Part shown: piece after piece, positions 8,206-16,758 of the stretch
Numbering within the stretch: position 1 is the first letter of the stretch
Layout of the letters: each line of letters begins with the position of its first letter
Source of the DNA: a bacterium
GTDB taxonomy: Bacteria > Cyanobacteriota > Vampirovibrionia > Gastranaerophilales > JAILCC01
NCBI GenBank assembly: GCA_024680555.1
Contig: JAILCC010000018.1
Span: 1-49,173 of the forward strand
Direction of reading: 5' to 3'
Length of the DNA: 49,173 nt
Notes under the pieces: model-generated
Seen by the model: only the letters and a program-made list of their open reading frames with translations
Database searches by the model: none
What the model was told of the DNA's origin: nothing
Translations under genes and position numbers: made by a program

Positions 8206-8670
8206 ATGGTTGTAAAAGATATATTTACGATAAAAGATGCCTCAGAGATTTTGGGGCTTAATATTAACACGTTTAGATACCGATTGAAAAAGAACAGTGA
8301 CGATTGCGACAACGGAATATACGAAGTGCGTCTGTATAATCTTCTTTCCAAAGTCAGAGTGATGACAAGGTCTAAAAAAGCAAATTATATCAGATTTGCG
8401 GAAAGGTACATTATTCTTGATATAGACGAATTTGCATCGGAGTTTAAAAAGTACGAGGAATTTTTAAAAGAAAATAAAAAGCGCAAAAGGAAGCGTAATC
8501 TAGGCTGGTCAAATTCCGCAATAGAATGCTATGAAAGACACATGATTTGTGCGGGTTGTCTATACAGAAAAATTTGCACCTCTATTGCTGCCAAAACGAA
8601 TAATATTCCGCCAATGAAGCAAGTTGTTTACAAACTCCTTTCAGAATTGGGGCTGCCTCCCAAAATTTAG
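8206..8670 (+). CDS. Putative DNA-binding protein with C-x6-C-x2-C-x5-C motif
   Basis: 154 residues. The N terminus (FTIKDASEILGLNINTFRYRLKK) reads as a helix-turn-helix of MerR/excisionase type, followed by a lysine/arginine-rich linker (about 90-98). The C-terminal part carries Cys108, Cys115, Cys118 and Cys124. The last three have the C-x2-C-x5-C spacing seen in WhiB iron-sulfur proteins, though overall similarity to WhiB is not evident. A metal- or Fe-S-binding transcription factor is plausible (inference). Weak ribosome binding site; probably translationally coupled to the preceding gene. Confidence 0.55.
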   Translation: MVVKDIFTIKDASEILGLNINTFRYRLKKNSDDCDNGIYEVRLYNLLSKVRVMTRSKKANYIRFAERYIILDIDEFASEFKKYEEFLKENKKRKRKRNLGWSNSAIECYERHMICAGCLYRKICTSIAAKTNNIPPMKQVVYKLLSELGLPPKI

Positions 8671-8696
8671 TTATCTATTCAATAATGTTCTCCCAT

Positions 8697-8724
8697 GGTG
8701 TACAAAATTGTGCACCTTTTTTTT
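8697..8724 (+). terminator. Terminator of the small-gene operon
   Basis: Stem GGTGTACA/TGTGCACC (one G-U pair), loop AAAT, then eight T residues. Confidence 0.85.
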
Positions 8725-8834
8725 GATTTTTAAAAATAAATCATTAAAAAATACATCAAATGCAGGTGTTTTTGACATGCAAAATCTCGGATAATTTTAG
8801 TGGGTAAATCTATTCATTTTCAGAAAGAATAAAC

Positions 8835-9326
8835 ATGCCATTCAGGTATAATCTGCAAAAAATTTTAAACTTCCGTATAACAAAGCGTGATGAGCAAATA
8901 GAAATTGTAAAAAGAGCGCAAATGGAAGTGGAAAGGATACAAGGTGAAATAGATAAAAAATATCAAGAAGTTGCCGGCGTTCAGGCGGATATGAAAAAAG
9001 CGCAACACATGATGCTTGATTTCTATGATAAATACATCAAACACCTTTATACACAAATTGCGGAATTGGAAAAACAAAAAGAAGAAGCAATTCAAAAACT
9101 TGAAGAAGAACAAAAAAAACTTACCGAATGCGAACAAAACGTAAAAGTTTTGGAAAAACACAAAGAAAAGAAAAAGGAAGAATACGAAAAAGAACAAAAA
9201 GAAATAGAAATGAAACAACTTAACGAAACCGCTTCAATAAAGCATTTCCGATTAAAGAGGGAACGAGAAGAAGAACAGGAAATAGAAGAATTGATGGAAA
9301 AATTAAAGGGAAACAATGAATATTAA
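8835..9326 (+). CDS. fliJ: Flagellar export chaperone-like protein FliJ
   Basis: 163 residues, almost entirely charged coiled coil (QTQ-type helices rich in Glu and Lys). The N terminus MPFRYNLQKILNFRITKRDE matches the FliJ pattern (F-x-Y-x-L-Q-K-v-L-x-x-R). FliJ couples the FliI ATPase to the FlhA export gate. Low-complexity coiled coils can mislead, but the two following genes are flagellar, which supports the assignment. It overlaps the next gene by 11 nt. Upstream, TTGACA (8772-8777) has a poorly spaced -10, so the promoter is uncertain. Confidence 0.8.
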   Translation: MPFRYNLQKILNFRITKRDEQIEIVKRAQMEVERIQGEIDKKYQEVAGVQADMKKAQHMMLDFYDKYIKHLYTQIAELEKQKEEAIQKLEEEQKKLTECEQNVKVLEKHKEKKKEEYEKEQKEIEMKQLNETASIKHFRLKREREEEQEIEELMEKLKGNNEY

Positions 9327-10110
9327 CGATGTACAAAAACCGAATAATGAGCAGAATGTTAAAAACAATAAAGTTGTTAACATTCATTCTTATGCTGCCA
9401 AAAATTCTTCCGGAAATGATTTTTCTTATTATGTAGAAGTTTCAAAATCAAGAGAAATAAAAGAACAAATTCAAAATAAAGATAATCAAAACGGTGAGAC
9501 TGCGCCTGAGGATGAAATTTTGCAGTTGACGGAAGAAAATGAAAATATTCCTATTGCTTATGTACAAACATTTAACAATCTGAATAATGAAATTTTTGAC
9601 ATGGGAATTTCGGATGAAAATCAAAATAAATTTTCGGATAATGATATTTTCAAATACCGTTTTGATATGAGCGATATAACAATGAATGATATCAAGCTTT
9701 TTGAAGGACTCTCTCAAAAAAGCGATATTGTTATAAATTCGGTGGATACTCAAAATCAAAATTTTAATATGATGATTAATGGAGAAAACCTGAACATTTC
9801 TTACAGAAGTCTGGAAGTTTCAAAAACGCTATTTTCCGCACTTGAACAGGCTTCTAAAACAGGAAAATCAGTACGGCTCGATTTTGGACAAGATACGAGC
9901 GTAATTCTTCGTATCGGCAAAGACGGAAAGCTTTCTGCCGATTTTGTACCCAATGAAAAAGCAATGGAGGCGGTTTTGAAAAATGCGCTTCCGCAATTAA
10001 AAGCAAAATTTGAAGAACAAAATCTCCCATACGGAGAATTGAATTACCGCAGTTATAACGGGCAAAAGAACAATCAAAAGGAAGATAATAAGGAGAAAAA
10101 GGATGAATGA
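9316..10110 (+). CDS. FliK-like flagellar hook-length control protein
   Basis: 264 residues. The first 160 are Asn/Gln/Glu-rich and apparently disordered. Residues about 170-247 look like a FliK C-terminal domain: amphipathic strands (VRLDFGQDTSVILRIGKDGKLSADF) followed by a helix (NEKAMEAVLKNALPQLKAKFEEQNLPYGELNY). FliK is an exported ruler and substrate-switch protein. The call rests on this domain pattern and on position between fliJ and a hook/rod gene. It overlaps both neighbours (11 and 8 nt), so translation is probably coupled. Confidence 0.65.
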   Translation: MNINDVQKPNNEQNVKNNKVVNIHSYAAKNSSGNDFSYYVEVSKSREIKEQIQNKDNQNGETAPEDEILQLTEENENIPIAYVQTFNNLNNEIFDMGISDENQNKFSDNDIFKYRFDMSDITMNDIKLFEGLSQKSDIVINSVDTQNQNFNMMINGENLNISYRSLEVSKTLFSALEQASKTGKSVRLDFGQDTSVILRIGKDGKLSADFVPNEKAMEAVLKNALPQLKAKFEEQNLPYGELNYRSYNGQKNNQKEDNKEKKDE

Positions 10111-10906
10111 CGGATTTATTACGGCACTAAATACGCAACGTGCCACATCAAACTGGATTGATGCTTTGGCTCAAAACCTTACAAATATCTACACTCCCGG
10201 ATATAGGGAAAATCAATTCAGATTTCATACTTTCTTAAATGGCGGGTATGTAGATGAATTCGGTCACAAACACGACCAAGGTAAATCTTTGCCGGGTACT
10301 TCACCGGAAAATATGTACCTTGAAGGTAAAGGTTTCTTTGTAACAAAAACCGAAGATAATCAAACCTTATATACAAGACTTGGCGAATTCAAGTTTGATG
10401 ATGCAGGCGTCTTACGTTCCAAAAAAGGTCATGCGGTGCAAGGTTATATTTTGAATGACGAGGGCAAAGTTCTCGCAAATTCTCCCGAAGAACAAGGGGA
10501 TATAACAACGCTTCCTACGACTGAAATTAAACTTTGGATAGATCCTGCCAATGGTAAATATCTGGGCAAATATGATGAATTTGAAGTCGAGGGTGACGGT
10601 ATAATGTATGGTAAAGCAGATTCGGGAAAAGTTAAAACTCCTCTTTATAAAGTTGCTGTTCATAACTTTAATAACCCTAACGGACTTATAGAGATTGAAC
10701 CCGGACATTTTGCCGAAACATCCGAATCAGGCAAGCCGGTTGTCGGTACGGCAGAAATAAGAGGCGGTTTGATAGAAAAATCAAACGTGGATTTTAAAGC
10801 CAATATTTCATATTACCAACAGGCAAAAATGCAAATGGAAATGACAAACAAACTTATTTCCACCAATAAACAAATATTGCAAAGTGCATTGGAATTATTG
10901 AGCTAA
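10103..10906 (+). CDS. Flagellar hook/rod protein of FlgE/FlgF/FlgG family
   Basis: 267 residues. N-terminal helix with the rod/hook signature (ALAQNLTNIYTPGYRENQF, a variant of ANNLANxxTxGYK), middle segment EGKGFFVTKTEDNQTLYTRLGEFKFDDAGVL typical of FlgF/FlgG, and a C-terminal heptad helix (ISYYQQAKMQMEMTNKLISTNKQILQSALELL). Length suits FlgF or FlgG; I cannot decide which. AGGAG lies inside the end of the preceding gene. Last gene of the three-gene flagellar operon. Confidence 0.85.
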   Translation: MNDGFITALNTQRATSNWIDALAQNLTNIYTPGYRENQFRFHTFLNGGYVDEFGHKHDQGKSLPGTSPENMYLEGKGFFVTKTEDNQTLYTRLGEFKFDDAGVLRSKKGHAVQGYILNDEGKVLANSPEEQGDITTLPTTEIKLWIDPANGKYLGKYDEFEVEGDGIMYGKADSGKVKTPLYKVAVHNFNNPNGLIEIEPGHFAETSESGKPVVGTAEIRGGLIEKSNVDFKANISYYQQAKMQMEMTNKLISTNKQILQSALELLS

Positions 10907-10923
10907 TAAACTGACACACAAAA

Positions 10924-12255
10924 ATGTACATAATTGAAGCCATAAAAAAACTCAAAAATTCCAAAAGAACTTTTTTTACAACTCCTGCGCACAGATGCGG
11001 AGGAATAATTCCTAACGGCTTGAAAACATTGATAGGATACAAAGCTTTTAGTTCTGATTTTTCCGAAGTTGACGGACTTGATAATCTTAAACATCCCGAA
11101 AGCTGTATTCTGAAATCTCAGCAAAGAGCTTCGGAAATTTATAATACAAAAGCTACATTTTTTCTTACGCAAGGTTCAAGCTCCGGAATAATTGCCGCAA
11201 TAATGTCTTGTGTAAAAGATGGTGAAAAAATCCTGATTGCAAGAAATGCGCACGAAAGCGTTTTTAATGCACTTGTGCTTGCAGGTGCCATTCCTGTTTG
11301 GTTTTTACCTGAACATTATGAAGAATTTGACGTTAATAAAGGTGTAACTCTAAAGCAGATTGAAAAAGAGTTTAAAAAAAATTCGGACATAAAAGCTGTT
11401 TTTATCACAAGCCCAACATACGAAGGTGTTGTGAGCGAAGTTGAAAAAATAGCGGAATTTTGCAAAAGCAAAAAGGTCGTGTTTATCGTGGACGAAGCGC
11501 ATGGTGCATTGTTTCCCTTTTCGGAAAAGCTACCTGACAGTGCAATAAACCTCGGAGCTGATTTGGTGGTGCATTCGCTTCACAAAACGGCTCCTGCTCT
11601 CACGGGCAGTGCGCTTTTGCATATCGGAAAAAATTCTGAAATTGATGCACAAATCATTCAAAAAAACCTCAATTTAATAACAACAACATCTCCATCGTGG
11701 CTGATTATTGCCTCTATTGAAGGTGCTATTGAGTTTTTGTGTACTAAAAAATGCAAAAAGAAAATTGAAGAATTGCTGAAAAATATAGGCAGTTTAAAAG
11801 CAAGACATAAAGATTTTAAATTTTTAAAAAATGATGATGAAACAAAACTCTTTATTGCAAAAGATGATATTTGCGGGAGTGATTTGAGTGCATTTTTGGA
11901 TGAAAGCAATATTGAGGATGAATTGATTACGGAAAAAGGAGTCCTTTGCCTTTGCGGGATAGGAACGACTAAAAAGAAACTCAAAAAACTTTCTCATGTC
12001 CTTGAAAAATTTTCTGAACCGAAAAATAAAAAAGAAATTCAAAAGACTGATATAATATTGCCCGAAATGGCGTATAAACCCAAGGATGTGTTTTTTAAAG
12101 AAACCCAAATTATAAAAAAAGAAGATGCGCTAGGCAGAGTTATTGCGGAAAATATCACTCCGTATCCGCCGTGTATACCGGTTTTGATGTCAGGCGAAAT
12201 TATTTGCGCTCAACATTTAAAATATATTGGCGAAAATGTTAAAGTAATAAAATAA
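10924..12255 (+). CDS. PLP-dependent Orn/Lys/Arg decarboxylase family protein
   Basis: 443 residues, fold-I aminotransferase-like. PAHRCGG near residue 21 corresponds to the TPGHxGG motif; LTQGSSSGI binds the cofactor phosphate; VDEAHGA gives Asp190 and His193; SLHKTAP gives the PLP Lys221. The C terminus (YPPCIPVLMSGEII) matches the family tail. The Gram-positive/cyanobacterial branch includes arginine and lysine decarboxylases for polyamine synthesis; speD lies 27 kb away, so arginine decarboxylase is plausible. Substrate specificity cannot be read from sequence. Ribosome binding site is poor. Convergent with the next gene. Confidence 0.85.
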   Translation: MYIIEAIKKLKNSKRTFFTTPAHRCGGIIPNGLKTLIGYKAFSSDFSEVDGLDNLKHPESCILKSQQRASEIYNTKATFFLTQGSSSGIIAAIMSCVKDGEKILIARNAHESVFNALVLAGAIPVWFLPEHYEEFDVNKGVTLKQIEKEFKKNSDIKAVFITSPTYEGVVSEVEKIAEFCKSKKVVFIVDEAHGALFPFSEKLPDSAINLGADLVVHSLHKTAPALTGSALLHIGKNSEIDAQIIQKNLNLITTTSPSWLIIASIEGAIEFLCTKKCKKKIEELLKNIGSLKARHKDFKFLKNDDETKLFIAKDDICGSDLSAFLDESNIEDELITEKGVLCLCGIGTTKKKLKKLSHVLEKFSEPKNKKEIQKTDIILPEMAYKPKDVFFKETQIIKKEDALGRVIAENITPYPPCIPVLMSGEIICAQHLKYIGENVKVIK

Positions 12256-12262
12256 GGATTTA

Positions 12263-13327
12263 TTATTTTATGCAGATAGCCTTATGATTATTGTGTTTCA
12301 AATCGTATGGCCATGTTTGTATAGCATGTCCATTATCATCAAATATAAATATATATGCTTCCGGAAAATCGTAATAGCTTCTTTGCACACTTGTGTCTGT
12401 CCACAGTCCCCAGCCTTGACCGTCATTCAGCAAACTGTATAACATACTTGCGGTACTGCTGCTGACAGGTTCTAAGTTATTTATCCTGTAACTGTTTTCA
12501 TCTGCTATAGCTGCTACCATACTTGTTGTTTTCATTCCGTTTTTGAAACTGCCTCCGTAAATTATTCCAAGCATATCTTCAATATCTGCTTGAGATGGCA
12601 GGCTTCCGCCTTTAGCTTCGCAAAAGTTCATAGCTCCCTGCCAATAATTTCCGTCAACATCACGGTAACAATTGTTTTTGGCGTCACAATCTCCCGCCAT
12701 GTACACTTTGTTATCCATAATTTCAAAATTTAGTCCGTAATTTTTTATTAAGGGTAAATTACTGACTATATCTTCACCAACAATATTTGGAGACTTACTA
12801 CCGTTTACATCTGCTATATAACCCATGCAAAAGTACAAATTGCCTGTAGTGTTGCCGCTTTCTATACCTTCGCAATTAGGATCAGTAACAAGTAACATTT
12901 TTACGCCGTCCGCAAAAATTATGCCGGCTACATCGGAGTCATAGTTCATATTTTCGACAAGACTGTGAGAAGTTCTGATATTTGAGGTCAGAAATCTTTT
13001 TTGTGCTGTAACTTTGTTATTTGTACTTGCAAATGCGACAAATTCTTCCGTAAAACAATTATGGAGGTTTTCTTTGTTGCAAACCTGAGATATTTTGAAG
13101 TATTTCTTCATTTCATTTACAAAATCTTCTGTCGTTGCATATTTTTCGGAAAGTTTTTCATCAACTCTCATTTGCCTTAAACCTTCGGAAAATTTCTTTT
13201 CAAAAGCTGCACGTTGTTTAGCCAAAGTATATTCGTTAATTTGCAGCATAAGACTCGGAATAGTCAATACTGCTACTACACCTATAACAAGGAGAGTAAT
13301 TAAGGTCTCCGCCAAGGTAAATGCCAT
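12263..13327 (-). CDS. Prepilin-like protein with C-terminal lectin/FGE-like domain
   Basis: 354 residues. N terminus MAFTLAETLITLLVIGVVAVLTIPSL is a class III-type prepilin helix with a very short leader (cleavage before Phe3, residue -1 Ala instead of Gly) and Glu at position 5 of the mature protein. An in-frame stop lies just upstream, so no longer leader exists. The globular part has paired cysteines, and its C-terminal motif (NYWQGAMNFCEAKGGSLPSQADIEDM) resembles the W-x-A-x-x-x-C-x-x-x-G-x-x-LP motif of lectin-like and sulfatase-modifying-factor folds. Probably a minor pseudopilin or surface pilin. Related scrap at about 40.3 kb. Confidence 0.8.
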   Translation of the reverse strand: MAFTLAETLITLLVIGVVAVLTIPSLMLQINEYTLAKQRAAFEKKFSEGLRQMRVDEKLSEKYATTEDFVNEMKKYFKISQVCNKENLHNCFTEEFVAFASTNNKVTAQKRFLTSNIRTSHSLVENMNYDSDVAGIIFADGVKMLLVTDPNCEGIESGNTTGNLYFCMGYIADVNGSKSPNIVGEDIVSNLPLIKNYGLNFEIMDNKVYMAGDCDAKNNCYRDVDGNYWQGAMNFCEAKGGSLPSQADIEDMLGIIYGGSFKNGMKTTSMVAAIADENSYRINNLEPVSSSTASMLYSLLNDGQGWGLWTDTSVQRSYYDFPEAYIFIFDDNGHAIQTWPYDLKHNNHKAICIK

Positions 13328-13511
13328 TTTTTTTATAGCATTTCGTTCCGAATTTGTTTCGGAATTTATTATTTTTATTTTTATGCATACTTAACTCTGC
13401 TTTCTTATTGTATGTAATTATATTGTATTGTAATTACGAATGCGCCCCATATCCTTATTATATCATATTTTGCAGAGTATTTTCAATTGTTTTTGCCATT
13501 AAAATATTTGA

Positions 13512-14168
13512 TTAAATAAAGCTTTTACTTCTTGTTGCACTAATTATTACCAAGGATGATGCGCCTTTTTCGTTTATCAGCCTAGATATTTCTTTAACTG
13601 TTGTGCCGGAGGTTATAATATCATCTATGAGCAAAATATTTTTGTCTTTCACTTCATCTGATACTTCAAATGCTCCATCTATAGCTTTTTTGCGCTCAGG
13701 AATAGACAATTTGTACAATGGTGCGGTATCTTTTACTCTTTTTATCAGGTCTTTTTGTACTTTTATATCCAATTTTTTACCGATACTGTCTGCCACAAGC
13801 TCCATGTGATTGTATTTTCGCTTTTTCATTCTGTTTTGATGTATAGGCACGGGGCATATAATAAAATTTTCAAAATTTAATTCATAATTTTCTATGGTTT
13901 TGAGAATAACATCCGACAAGATTTTTTCAAATTCTTGTTTCTTGTGATATTTTAATGCCCTTATAATTTTTAGTATTTCCGTTTCATAAATTGCTCCGGA
14001 AAATATTTCTACCCCGAATTTTTTTGTTTTGCAGTATGAAATATCAGAAAATATTTTGTCCGTACAGTCCGGACATATTGAAATATCAGTACATTTTTTT
14101 GAGCAAAGATAGCACTTTCGGTAATAAATATAATCTAAAAGTTTTGAAAAAAATGATAATAATTTCAT
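13512..14168 (-). CDS. comF: ComF family phosphoribosyltransferase-like protein
   Basis: 218 residues. An N-terminal zinc-ribbon-like cysteine pattern (CYLCSKKC...CPDC, 20-36) is followed by a PRTase domain with CPVPIHQNRMKKRKYNHMEL and PRPP loop ILLIDDIITSGTTVKE. This is standard ComF/GntX architecture and length. ComF proteins support DNA uptake in naturally competent bacteria; pilT and prepilin-like genes in the window are compatible with that. Divergent from rseP. Confidence 0.9.
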   Translation of the reverse strand: MKLLSFFSKLLDYIYYRKCYLCSKKCTDISICPDCTDKIFSDISYCKTKKFGVEIFSGAIYETEILKIIRALKYHKKQEFEKILSDVILKTIENYELNFENFIICPVPIHQNRMKKRKYNHMELVADSIGKKLDIKVQKDLIKRVKDTAPLYKLSIPERKKAIDGAFEVSDEVKDKNILLIDDIITSGTTVKEISRLINEKGASSLVIISATRSKSFI

Positions 14169-14175
14169 AACTTAT

Positions 14176-14203
14176 TTGTATTCTTTCATATAACTGATAG
14201 AAT
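14176..14203 (+). promoter_or_regulatory. Candidate rseP promoter
   Basis: TTGTAT (14176-14181), 16-nt spacer, TAGAAT (14198-14203), about 35 nt before the rseP start. Moderate match only. Confidence 0.4.
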
Positions 14204-14237
14204 ATATTTAAACACATAAATATTAGAGAGGTAATCC

Positions 14238-15602
14238 ATGCATATTATAGAGATGTTACTACTGATAAGCTTGCTTATTATAGTCCACGAGGCAGGACAC
14301 TTTTTTGTTGCAAGGGCTTTTCGTATAAGGGTTGACAGAGTCGGCTTCGGATTGCCTATAGGTCCTACTTTGTTTGAAAAAAAAATAGGCGATATTACTT
14401 ATTGTATCCATGCCTTTTTGTTGGGCGGCTATGTCGGATTTCCGGATGATGATCCGAACAGTAAAATTCCGCTCGACGATCCTGACAGAATAGCCAACCG
14501 CCCTGCATGGCAAAAGGCATTGGTGGTTTCTGCCGGAGTTACGATGAATGTCATTTTTGCATATTTGATAGTATTTTTTGTGGCATTTGCATCAGGTTCT
14601 TTGCCATCGGGAAGATACGAAATTCTCATAAACTCGGTTCAAGATGGGGATGTACCTGCAAAAGTAGCGGCTTTTGAAAAAAATGACAAGCTCGTTTTTG
14701 TAAACGGTATAAAAATTTCTAATCCTATGATTTTCCAAGAAGTTGCCCAAAGAAGTAAAAAATTTGACGGCTATGTTGAAGAAGAAGATATTCTTGCGCA
14801 GGTCGAAAATATTAAAAAAACAAATCCTTCTCTAAAAATCAATAAAGAAGAAAAACTTGCTGAAGGTATCATTATAAATATTCCTCAAGCAAGACCTGAA
14901 AAATATATAACGGTAGAGGAAGATTATTATCTTAGAAATCGTCCGACTCCAAGCGGTGTGGAATTGACCGAACAAGAGGCAAAATTGAGAGATGAGCTTG
15001 CAAAAGAGCCATCTTATAAATCTGACGGCACGTTTACTTTATATGAACTTGCAAAAGCTACGGCTGATACTACTCACCCATTGTCTATTGAGGTAGAGCG
15101 TAACGGAAAAATTATAAGACTCAAGGATGTTCACCCTAACGAAAAGGGTATTATCGGTATTTACCAAAGTATTGCCGAAATAGAAACTCCGGTAAATTCT
15201 TTTGAGGACGGTATTATACGTTCTCACGAATATATTGTCAGAAATACTGTAATGATGGTCGAAGGACTTGTAAAACTTGTTATAGGAAAGGTTTCTCCCG
15301 ATAATCTGCATGGTATTGTAGCAATAGTTAAGCTTGGCGGCGATACGATAAAACAAAGTATTTGGGATGGTCTTTTGCTGACCTCTCTTATCAGTATTGA
15401 CCTTGCGATAATTAACCTTTTGCCAATACCTGCATTGGATGGCGGATATTTGCTTTTCATTGTTTTGGAAAAAATTCTTCGCCGCCCTCTCCATGAGGAA
15501 ATAACGGAAAATATTTCCAAGTACTGTTTCTTGGCATTGATATTGCTGATGATTTTGGTTGTATTTAACGACATTTGGGCGCTTATAACGAAAAAGTTTT
15601 AA
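14238..15602 (+). CDS. rseP: Site-2 intramembrane zinc metalloprotease RseP
   Basis: 454 residues. Zinc motif HEAGH (17-21) in the first membrane helix, GGYVGFPDDDP loop, PDZ region about 125-290, and the second metal motif NLLPIPALDGG in a C-terminal membrane helix. The family cleaves anti-sigma factors and signal peptide remnants inside the membrane. Compared with cyanobacterial homologues (around 360 residues), extra charged sequence interrupts the PDZ region (about residues 170-260). AGAGAGG precedes the ATG. Terminator follows. Confidence 0.9.
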   Translation: MHIIEMLLLISLLIIVHEAGHFFVARAFRIRVDRVGFGLPIGPTLFEKKIGDITYCIHAFLLGGYVGFPDDDPNSKIPLDDPDRIANRPAWQKALVVSAGVTMNVIFAYLIVFFVAFASGSLPSGRYEILINSVQDGDVPAKVAAFEKNDKLVFVNGIKISNPMIFQEVAQRSKKFDGYVEEEDILAQVENIKKTNPSLKINKEEKLAEGIIINIPQARPEKYITVEEDYYLRNRPTPSGVELTEQEAKLRDELAKEPSYKSDGTFTLYELAKATADTTHPLSIEVERNGKIIRLKDVHPNEKGIIGIYQSIAEIETPVNSFEDGIIRSHEYIVRNTVMMVEGLVKLVIGKVSPDNLHGIVAIVKLGGDTIKQSIWDGLLLTSLISIDLAIINLLPIPALDGGYLLFIVLEKILRRPLHEEITENISKYCFLALILLMILVVFNDIWALITKKF

Positions 15603-15606
15603 ACAT

Positions 15607-15640
15607 AAAGTCAATTATCGCTACTAATAATTGACTTTTA
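15607..15640. terminator. Terminator after rseP
   Basis: Eleven-bp stem AAAGTCAATTA/TAATTGACTTT (15607-15617 with 15628-15638) with T tail. Confidence 0.75.
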
Positions 15641-15730
15641 TGTATATATTTCTTGTACCCTCACTTGCCAAAAATTTTTTTGTGTTATGATATAAGAACA
15701 TGGCAAGTAAAAACAGAGAAAGGACTAAAA

Positions 15731-15934
15731 ATGAAAGAAGGAATACATCCTGAATATAAAAAAGTAATGATTAAATGCGTATGCGGTAATGAAATCGAAG
15801 CAGGTTCAACAGAAGATAATTTGAGAATTGAAATTTGCAACGCATGCCACCCTTTGTTTACAGGTCAACAAAAAATCGTTGACACTGAAGGTAGAGTTGA
15901 AAAATTCAAGAAAAAATACCAAAAGAACAACTAA
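15731..15934 (+). CDS. rpmE: 50S ribosomal protein L31
   Basis: 67 residues from the ATG at 15731, preceded by GAAAGGA; an upstream in-frame extension is non-coding leader. MKEGIHPEYK start, HPLFTG motif and four zinc-ligand cysteines (16, 18, 36, 39) mark the zinc-binding (C+) L31 type. A possible promoter (TTGCCA at 15665, TATGAT at 15686) has a short 15-nt spacer. Confidence 0.95.
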   Translation: MKEGIHPEYKKVMIKCVCGNEIEAGSTEDNLRIEICNACHPLFTGQQKIVDTEGRVEKFKKKYQKNN

Positions 15935-15959
15935 TTTTAGTTATAAATTTAAGATTACA

Positions 15960-15990
15960 AAACGGCTCGCTTTTTGTGAGCTGTTTTAAT
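15960..15990 (+). terminator. Terminator or attenuator between rpmE and thyX
   Basis: Stem AAACGGCTCGC/GTGAGCTGTTT with G-U pairs and loop TTTTT, followed by TTTTAAT. It sits 15 nt before thyX. Confidence 0.65.
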
Positions 15991-16004
15991 AAAAGGAGAA
16001 AAAG

Positions 16005-16688
16005 ATGAGCGACTTCCCTATTGTAGACTTATTAAGCAAACCGGAACATACTTTAAAAACCATATACGTTGCGTGCAGAACTTGTTATAGCGCATTGTAT
16101 CCTATAAAAATTTGGGAAGATGCTACTGATGAAGAAAAAATGCTTAATCTTGTTAAAAAGGTTTTGGCATCAGGACACCATAGCACAGTTGAGCATTGCC
16201 AATTTGTATTTGCAGTCAGCGGTGTGTCTAGAGCTTGTACCCACCAGCTTGTCCGCCACAGACACATGTCTTTTTCTCAAAAATCTCAAAGATATGTCAC
16301 CGAAAAAGGTGAGTTTGAATACATCACTCCTAAAAAAATAGAAAATTCTTCATTGAATGAAGAATATAAAGAAATGATGAAAAAGATTTCCGACTTTTAT
16401 GCCAAAATGGTTGAAGCAGGTATTCCTGCAGAGGATGCACGCTCTGTTCTCCCCAACGCTGCAACTAGCTCATTGATAGTAAGTCTTAATTTAAGAGAGT
16501 TGATGCACCTTGCACAACTCAGACTTTGTACAAATGCGCAACTAGAAATCAGAACGCTCGTTAAAAAAATGTGTGATTTGGTTATTGAACAAGAGCCGTG
16601 GCTGAAAGATTATCTTGTTCCGAAATGTGAAATCAAAGGCTATTGCGACGAAATCAGAGGATGCGGAAGAAAACCTCAAAAAGTCTAG
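16005..16688 (+). CDS. thyX: Flavin-dependent thymidylate synthase ThyX
   Basis: 227 residues with the ThyX signature RHRHMSFSQKSQRY (84-97; consensus RHRxxSxNxxSxRY) and the C-terminal helix MHLAQLRLCTNAQLEIR. It converts dUMP to dTMP using methylenetetrahydrofolate, FAD and NADPH. AGGAG precedes the ATG. Its presence suggests the organism may lack ThyA. Confidence 0.95.
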   Translation: MSDFPIVDLLSKPEHTLKTIYVACRTCYSALYPIKIWEDATDEEKMLNLVKKVLASGHHSTVEHCQFVFAVSGVSRACTHQLVRHRHMSFSQKSQRYVTEKGEFEYITPKKIENSSLNEEYKEMMKKISDFYAKMVEAGIPAEDARSVLPNAATSSLIVSLNLRELMHLAQLRLCTNAQLEIRTLVKKMCDLVIEQEPWLKDYLVPKCEIKGYCDEIRGCGRKPQKV

Positions 16689-16758
16689 CTGCCTGTGGCA
16701 ATTTTTATTCTGAAAAAAACTTTATTCATATATGTATGATTAGAGAGAGAATTTTGCC

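Noticed and set aside
7124..8670. Prophage remnant
   Set aside because: Only a phage-type repressor is present; no integrase, structural, lysis or attachment sequences are visible nearby.
8865..9316. Minus-strand Phe/Ser-rich frames opposite fliJ
   Set aside because: Antisense shadow of a Glu/Lys-rich coiled coil; composition is explained by the complementary codons.
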